A stretch of 64,000 nt of DNA from Icerya purchasi (taxonomy: Eukaryota > Arthropoda > Insecta > Hemiptera > Monophlebidae): positions 296,857,756-296,921,755 of the forward strand of contig CM077115.1 of the NCBI GenBank assembly GCA_039619475.1. The letters run 5' to 3'. The position numbers were made by a program, and so were the translations under genes. Positions 59,301-64,000 of the stretch are shown in pieces; position 1 is the stretch's first letter, and every line of letters starts with the position of its first letter. The notes under the pieces were generated by a model. It saw only the letters and a program-made list of their open reading frames with translations. It did no database searches and was not told where the DNA came from.

Positions 59301-60315
59301 AGATGTAATAAAATATCTGACTAGATTTCGCTAGTAATCGAAAACATGGGAGATTAAGGTGCGATGAAGAATTTTATTAATTTAACGAAAAGTAAAATGT
59401 TTAAGTGATCTAAGATTTTCCTATGGGGATTAAACACTATATTAGAATTTGATTAAAAAAAAAAACATAAAACGTAAATAATGCTGCTAACAATGTTTGT
59501 CTTTTATTTAAAACGGTAAATTAAAATTGTATTTACATCAAAAATGTTATAACGAATGAAACAATTATATGACGAATTTATCCTTTGTTTATATTGTATA
59601 TGCACATAACTAACATAAAAGTGTTTAAGAACAATATGTACGAAATTTTACATTGTTTACTATTTAATCATTGCTGTGACAGTTCTAAATATTCTGAGCA
59701 CTACAGTTTGTTACCTAACATATATTGCATATTGCAAATTATCGATTATCATTAAGAAGAAAAAAAAACAAGTCACAAGTTTCTTTCTAGCATAGTGCGA
59801 AATATGAAAAAGTGAATTTAAAAATCGTTTAATCAAACGACACTTTTTCTTTTTTACTATAAAGTATCATATAAAAACGAAGAGAAAAACTAACGATTTA
59901 CTTATACAGCAAACAGTTAAATTGAAAAAAAAATATTCAATTTTTATCTCCTCTTATTGTACTTGATGGAAGGTCTCTTTTCATGTATCTATATTTTACA
60001 ATTTTGTATTGAATTATCTAACGATACTGCGTAGGAGAGGAACTGATGAAATGGTAAATCAGCGAAGTATCGTTTAACTAATGTTTTCATTTGTTGGCAG
60101 CCGAATATTCTAGCGACGTAATCTCGCTGTGTATGGAAAGAAGAGGAGTACAAGAAAATGTAACTTACATAGATAACACTCGTGTAATGATTCAGTTCCG
60201 GCTACCGTTAAACGAAATCATAATTGATTTCCACGATAAGTTGAAAACTATGACCTCCGGTTTCGCCAGTTTCGACTACGAGGATAAAGGATACGTTGCT
60301 TCAACTTTAGTAAAG
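41390..60315 (+). CDS. GUF1: GUF1, mitochondrial EF4/LepA-type ribosome back-translocase GTPase (seven exons, partial at both ends)
   Basis: GUF1 is a GTPase that binds mitochondrial ribosomes and supports faithful translation under stress. Exons: 41390-41605, 41700-42054, 45176-45444, 49056-49295, 51253-51380, 55027-55161, 60101-60315; all junction phases agree and the protein is collinear with LepA. G1 is [10 protein letters not shown]2 is in ERGITVKA, G3 is DTPGHVDF, G4 is NKIDM and G5 is SAKLGTG. Later exons give [33 protein letters not shown] and [11 protein letters not shown] (EF-G domain V-like). The last exon probably ends at the GTAAAA donor after LVK; reading on meets a stop at 60358. 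The LepA-specific C-terminal domain is not seen and should lie past 64000. The first exon enters with an AG acceptor in phase, so a presequence exon must lie upstream, but I could not find it. Introns hold several transposons. Confidence 0.95.
42055..44244. other. GUF1 intron, no recognised element
   Basis: AT-rich. The frame running to 42264 is read-through past the GTGAGT donor. Confidence 0.5.
44245..45051 (+). mobile_element. 807-bp DNA transposon with 33-bp terminal inverted repeats, superfamily unclear
   Basis: Left end GTGACCGTCTCGAAAGAAAG (44245 on) continues GGACCTTATGCCT. The right end (45019-45051) is its inverted copy with 31 of 33 bases identical. Both borders lie in TA repeats (44222-44244 and 45052-45060), which hides the target duplication length. 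It lies in a GUF1 intron, 125 bp before the next exon. It includes a 168-codon frame. Confidence 0.8.
44349..44855 (+). CDS. Transposon-borne frame with a Cys-containing segment (partial)
   Basis: The second half reads [60 protein letters not shown] and [13 protein letters not shown] segment of this shape (W..xCPxIxxMKPxSDLCxxCQ, then a coiled helix and xYxxxC) occurs, as I recall, in uncharacterised transposon-like proteins of arthropods and cnidarians. The first 85 codons are basic and look less conserved, perhaps out of frame. No DDE or nuclease motif is visible, so it is likely the surviving piece of a longer transposase. Confidence 0.5.
   Translation: MFSAFKCFACSVTTKYTSRQRTRRRFVESLSTYRMYNEGKKRSFSTTLLCRSTYVASSLQLSCRRIKVFLKKWREHCPFIDSMKPASDLCDVCQVNVSAINKAQNKNEMFKSEQLQAAMEHLERARKQRHFYQQQCQRAKEDSSIMVFVFRLRPNSQLPPSSAQARIL
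45445..49055. other. GUF1 intron, nothing recognised
   Basis: 3.6 kb of AT-rich sequence. A B-box-like AAGTTCAATCCTGG at 48332-48345 hints at an old SINE but nothing else supports it. Confidence 0.45.
49296..51252. other. GUF1 intron, nothing recognised
   Basis: AT-rich intron with a poly(A) run at 50201-50217 and a T/C-rich stretch at 50560-50900. Confidence 0.5.
52127..52932. mobile_element. PIF/Harbinger-type MITE (TAA duplication)
   Basis: The left end AGGTCTATTTTTACACACAC continues CAGTCATGGCTCGTTACA. The right end, reverse-complemented, is AGGCCTATTTACACACATCA then GTCACGGCTCGTCACA. TAA lies at 52124-52126 and 52933-52935. At 806 bp with no coding frame it is non-autonomous. Its ends differ from the Harbinger at 21603, so it is another family. 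Confidence 0.75.
53500..54545 (-). mobile_element. Jockey-type LINE fragment (RT part)
   Basis: Minus-strand frames: [40 protein letters not shown] (RT motif A with the catalytic Asp), a damaged middle, then [39 protein letters not shown] and [20 protein letters not shown], ending with poly(A) (poly-T 53514-53529). The order and words parallel ORF2 of the 25-30 kb LINE (IYKTIL..CELWGC, KILRMIIGASWFVSND) but this is a different, older copy. The YADD block falls in a frame-broken stretch (about 54230). Confidence 0.75.
55162..56743. other. GUF1 intron, left of the mariner palindrome
   Basis: AT-rich; nothing recognised. G-runs at 56216-56226 and near 56664. Confidence 0.45.
56746..57995 (-). 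mobile_element. Mariner-family element, internally deleted
   Basis: Both ends carry CATAGGTTGTCCAAAAAAT (left 56746 on, right as complement ending 57995), flanked by TA at 56744-56745 and 57996-57997. The sub-terminal 150 bp are also similar between ends. On the minus strand the transposase relic begins [15 protein letters not shown] and then jumps to [35 protein letters not shown], and in another frame [20 protein letters not shown]. It ends with [29 protein letters not shown]. The stops replace expected Y and W codons. Dead transposase; the DDD motif is incomplete. Confidence 0.8.
56860..57524 (-). repeat. Left arm of a 665-bp inverted repeat
   Basis: Part of the mariner above. Its reverse complement recurs at 58003-58667 with no difference that I could find in the parts compared, including the same 119-codon open frame (57157-57516) and the same stop codons in the transposase relic. 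Confidence 0.9.
58003..58667 (+). repeat. Right arm of the 665-bp inverted repeat (second, truncated mariner copy)
   Basis: Starts five bases after the TA at the mariner's right end and has no terminal repeat of its own. It holds the identical 119-codon frame (58011-58370) and mariner C-terminal relic. The spacer between arms is 478 bp. Confidence 0.9.
58668..60100. other. GUF1 intron, right of the palindrome
   Basis: AT-rich. At 59152-59215 GGGTGGCTACTTTCTGGAAA, ACCGGGAAAAC and GTCAGGGAATTTGAAG resemble a terminal motif of repeats seen in many animal genomes. A related word is at 60451-60500. No matching opposite end was found. Confidence 0.4.
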
Positions 60316-61337
60316 GTAAAACTGCCGCGTACTGTTCAAACCGTAGAATTTAGCGGCTAAGCCGGATTCCAAGCAAAACTAATTTACCGTAATGTACAAT
60401 TCACGAATTAGTTCGGCCTATAAGGCAAAGGTTCGAAATTTCCATTTCACAGGGTCGCCACCTAACTGGGAATTTCGGATACCAGGAATAAGCGGGGAAT
60501 TTTATCGTAAACTGAAAAACATTTAAAATTATTAGAAGCGTTTTTTAAACATATTTCGTTTAATAATAAATAAAGTTTTTTGAAACGAAGTTTTTTAATG
60601 CGACTTGGCGGTAGGAGTAAACTGGCAGAAATCGTCATATAACGAGAAAGCGTAAGGCGTCCTCCAGGCGACCTTCGTTCTCTTTCTCTTACTCGGTCTC
60701 TTTCTATTATATACGAATTTGTGCGCGGTCAGCCGTATAACTTCAATTCTAAACACGTGTAAATTTAATTTAAACTTATTTTTTGTTTTTGTTTTAATTC
60801 ATGCGGGATTTATATTATGCTATTTTTTATCGTATACTTTATGTGAATGACTTTATACTTGTATATCTACCAAAAAGTAAAAGGAACTTCTCGTTCCTAC
60901 CGGGTGCCCCTTCTGGACACTACTTTTTTTTCCATTTTTTCGTGTGTGTGTGTGTTTTTTTTTTTCTATTTTTTACTGTCGATCAAACGGTAGTATTATA
61001 ATAAAAATAAATAAATTCTGTTACAATTCGACAGGGGGATGTCTTACAGTTGGGGGCGTTTCACCGAATTTGTATGCTGCGCAAAAACGCATTTCTCGCG
61101 CAAAAATGTTACCTATATTTATGTTTATCATAATAAACATTTTATCCAATTTTTGATCAACAGTTTGAGTTCATGTTTTTACTAAAACGAAACGCATAGT
61201 CTTATATGTATCATCGTGTACCATCCGAAAGATACATGTTACAGTGTACTTCCGTACAAAATGTACGCAGGTACTGATTTAATTTTTGTCTTACTTTTCA
61301 GCTAAACGACTTTTTCCATAATAACGGATCTATTTTT
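60316..61337. other. GUF1 intron or 3' flank, unassigned
   Basis: Holds the repeat-like CAGGGTCGCCACCTAACTGG at 60451 and low-complexity T-runs. No continuation of GUF1 was seen. Confidence 0.4.
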
Positions 61338-62212
61338 TAGGGCTGGTGATTTTAACGGGTATGCGGATAACCCGGTTAACCGCAATAACTATGTTACGTA
61401 TTTAAAGATAACAGGTTTTCTTGAATTTTTTCAGATTGTTACAATAAAAAAATATAGAGATTCTGCGCGAATTTAAAATTCCCATAATAGCAAATTATTA
61501 GGTAACCTAATGACAAACTATGTAACGTACATTTTATAATTTGCTTCCAGTTGAAGCTTCGGAGGTTTTTCAGTCAAAAATGCATGTTTTCATTTTTTTG
61601 GACTTGTTTCATCTGTTCTAAAAATCCGAATGATTCCATACTCAACTTGTTTTTTTTTTGTTTTTTTTTTTTTTTTTTTTTGGCATCTTGAATTGAAAAT
61701 AATATCAGAATAAAACTATAGTTTTAAAAAATAAATCGTCGAAACTCAATTTCAAACACTTAATACAACTTTTTTTCCCGATGCGTTAGGAATAAATCGC
61801 GCTGGTTTTCGCGGAGTGTCTTTTGTAGCATAGTATCTGTTGATGTCTGCAATCTGCAGGTGTGTGCGTTTAGGGGCACCGCGGCTACAGTGACTCGCAC
61901 CCGTGAGCAGTGCGCGTACGTTTGTGATTATGAAGTAAGGTTTTAACTCACCGAACTGCGGTTTTCCCGTAAATAAATAATTTTTTGAAACTACGATTGA
62001 TTGTTATTAAATGACGAAGCGATAACAAGTACAACTAAGTCCCGCATTGATATTAATTACACAATAATCCAAAAAAAAAAAAAAAAAAAAAACGAAAAAA
62101 AGATTATTATTATTAATATTATTATTTAATCAGTGAAAACCATAAAATCGGTTTTCACCCGTATCATCGGTTTTTAACCGAAACCGCGGTTACCCGGTTT
62201 TTAACAGCCCTA
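61338..62212. mobile_element. hAT-type MITE with 8-bp target duplication
   Basis: Ends TAGGGCTG..CAGCCCTA. CTATTTTT lies at 61330-61337 and 62213-62220, an exact 8-bp duplication. Subterminal GGTTAACCGC and CCGGGTAACCGCGG words form short palindromes. There is no coding capacity, so it would depend on a hAT transposase from elsewhere. Confidence 0.8.
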
Positions 62213-62220
62213 CTATTTTT

Positions 62221-64000
62221 AAGACATACCGATGATAAAAGGAGCATTTAAAAATCTGGATAATGTGAAGTAAGAAAATAAACATGGAAATAAAAAAAAA
62301 TGCACACTTTTACATGTGATCAGATTCAGATAGTAGACGCTGAAAGTAAAAAAAAAATCAATCAAATTCTAGAAAGTATGGAAGGATGTTAAGGGTATGT
62401 TGGAATAATTTTGTAATCGATAACGAAGTTCTAAGAATATGCGAGTGAAAATAAGATATTCGAAAAAATAGGAAATAGGGAACAAAAATTTAAAATCAAA
62501 GAAAACAGTATTTTCAGGAAACATTCGGGGACGGGCTGTGTTAGAAAAACGGCGAGGGACCGAAGAAGAGTGAAGATAATTATGACAGGATGCGTACTAA
62601 AGAAAATAAATAATCAGGGAAACTTGATGCATGTATAATTTCTTATAAAAGCAACGAAAAAATCAGAACTCAATTGGTATATTTTATGGGGCATTAGAAT
62701 ATATTACTTCAACTGCTTGCTCTGATAGGCAAACAATAGATTGGATCACTAAAAACAAAAGAAGAAAAAGAAAAAAATTGTTTATTCCAAGTTGAAATGA
62801 AAATTTAAGACTGGTATCCATCTTAGTAGAATTAACCTCAGTACGTGGGCAATAAAAATTACTCATTCTCTTAATAATAAAAATAAATATTAAAAAGGTA
62901 AATGAATATATGCATAGAAATCGAAGAAATCGAAGTCTCTTTTGAGTCGTAATAAAAATAACCTGGCGCACTTTATCTCGATATCGATTAAATCGAACAT
63001 TAAATAGAAACCGCGTTTTACACATATATATATTTAAAATATTAAATTGTATAAATTGTTAGCAGTACTTATAGCTTCGTTGGACTCGAGATATTAACTG
63101 TGGAATTATTTTTTTATGACCGATTTCTGTTACGATTTTTTTTCACTTATCAATTTTGAAGGGAAATTAAAAAAAAAAAAAAAAGTTTAAAACCAAAAAA
63201 ATTGTAGCGGTAGTTCTAGACATATAACCCCCGTTACAAAAAAAAAAAAAACTCTCAATAAAACGAAAGAAAAAAAATATTTAGAAAAACAAACATTACT
63301 GAAAACACAAAATGGTGAACTAAAATAAATACTAAAAGAAACCTCTCTAACAATTATTTACAATATTCAGATCAAATAAAAATATCAGTAAAAAGTTAAA
63401 AAACAAAATAGTAAAAATTACTTTAAATTTACGAAAAAAATTTATAAAAACTTGGGCTTTTAAAAAAAAAAACTTTAAACAATCGCTTGCTTCATTGGGT
63501 TTCAACATAATCGGTTTCACTTATGAACCACTTTTTATTAGTAAATATTTTTATTTATCAACCGTACTAAAATTCAGATTTTAATGTTTTTACCCTATAT
63601 AAAATTAAAGAATACTGAAAAAATAACGGCGCGGTATGTTTCGTTAAACCGTCTCAGCTGATAGTCTTTACTTCAAACACTTCCCTCGCACAATCGCAAT
63701 GATTAATTCTTTAGCGACAGGAAGGAGCATTTTTTCGAGAGGAATAGACTATTTTTTATAATTGGAATATCAGAGTAGAGAAAAGGTGTAGTATATATAC
63801 CGTGCCCCCTCTTATCTTTTGTTACACGCAAAAATGTGAAGCATGCCCGACTACTACAACTTGACAGCCGTCGTTATACAAAGTTGAAAATTTAGAAAAT
63901 ATTTATAAAAATACTAAGCAAAATAAAGCAATAATGAAAAGGGAAGAGAAAACAAATTTCGTTTATTGAACAGGAAATGGGGTTACATTAAAAATTAGCA
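62221..64000. other. Right edge of the window, nothing recognised
   Basis: AT-rich with poly(A) tracts. The minus frame at 62684-63025 has no family resemblance. The missing GUF1 C-terminal exons were searched for by eye (HKDKA, KCYGGD words) and not found. Confidence 0.45.

Noticed and set aside
60316..60360. Stop at 60358 as the true end of GUF1
   Set aside because: It would remove the LepA C-terminal domain; a GTAAAA donor after the conserved LVK fits better, although true truncation is not excluded.
59152..60500. One element bounded by the two GGGT(G/C)GC(T/C)AC words
   Set aside because: Both words are in the same orientation and a conserved GUF1 exon lies between them.
62684..63025. 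113-codon minus frame with hydrophobic stretches
   Set aside because: Hydrophobicity follows from AT-rich codons; no family resemblance, splice context or conservation evidence.

Overview
The window looks like nuclear DNA of an arthropod, most likely an insect. It is strongly AT-rich, its genes have introns of one to several kilobases with GT..AG borders, and it carries many animal transposon classes. I see no prokaryotic operons, rRNA genes or CRISPR arrays. The order cannot be fixed from sequence alone; a hemipteran is a guess based on the Helitron, SINE and LINE styles.

Two host genes are clear, both on the plus strand and both cut by the window edges. Positions 460-9170 hold the 3' half of a GIT-family gene (ARF GTPase-activating, G-protein-coupled receptor kinase interactor): Spa2-homology region, coiled coil and C-terminal paxillin-binding helical bundle, in six exons ending at a stop codon. 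Positions 41390-60315 hold seven exons of GUF1, the mitochondrial EF4/LepA-type translational GTPase, with all five G motifs. Its first (presequence) exon was not found and its last exons lie beyond the window. A possible orphan terminal exon lies at 10591-10766.

The 30 kb between the genes, and most of their introns, are filled with transposon remains. The GIT intron 3882-8508 holds two I-like LINE fragments with RNase H or RT pieces, a tRNA-derived SINE family and a Penelope GIY-YIG fragment. Positions 12754-14071 are a core-deleted Tigger/pogo element. Positions 15073-17738 are a Penelope-like element whose inverted ends carry hammerhead-ribozyme-like motifs, with a LINE inside it. A gypsy-type integrase relic is near 19.2 kb.

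The centrepiece is 20468-32445, a nest of five mobile elements whose borders can mostly be read at base level: a Tc1 element is split by a PIF/Harbinger-like element (TAA duplication), which holds a hAT (8-bp duplication) and a Helitron; the Helitron is split by a Jockey-type LINE with an intact 531-aa ORF1; and that LINE is split by a 3' piece of an I-like LINE. Further right are a LINE endonuclease fragment (36.4-37.1 kb) and an internally deleted mariner (39.0-39.9 kb).

GUF1 introns contain an 807-bp element with 33-bp terminal repeats of unclear superfamily, a Harbinger-type MITE, a Jockey RT fragment, and a mariner followed by a 665-bp inverted copy of itself that makes a long, apparently identical palindrome. 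A hAT-type MITE lies at 61338-62212. None of the transposons appears able to move by its own proteins: every transposase or polymerase frame seen is truncated, shifted or stopped. Only the LINE ORF1 is open throughout.
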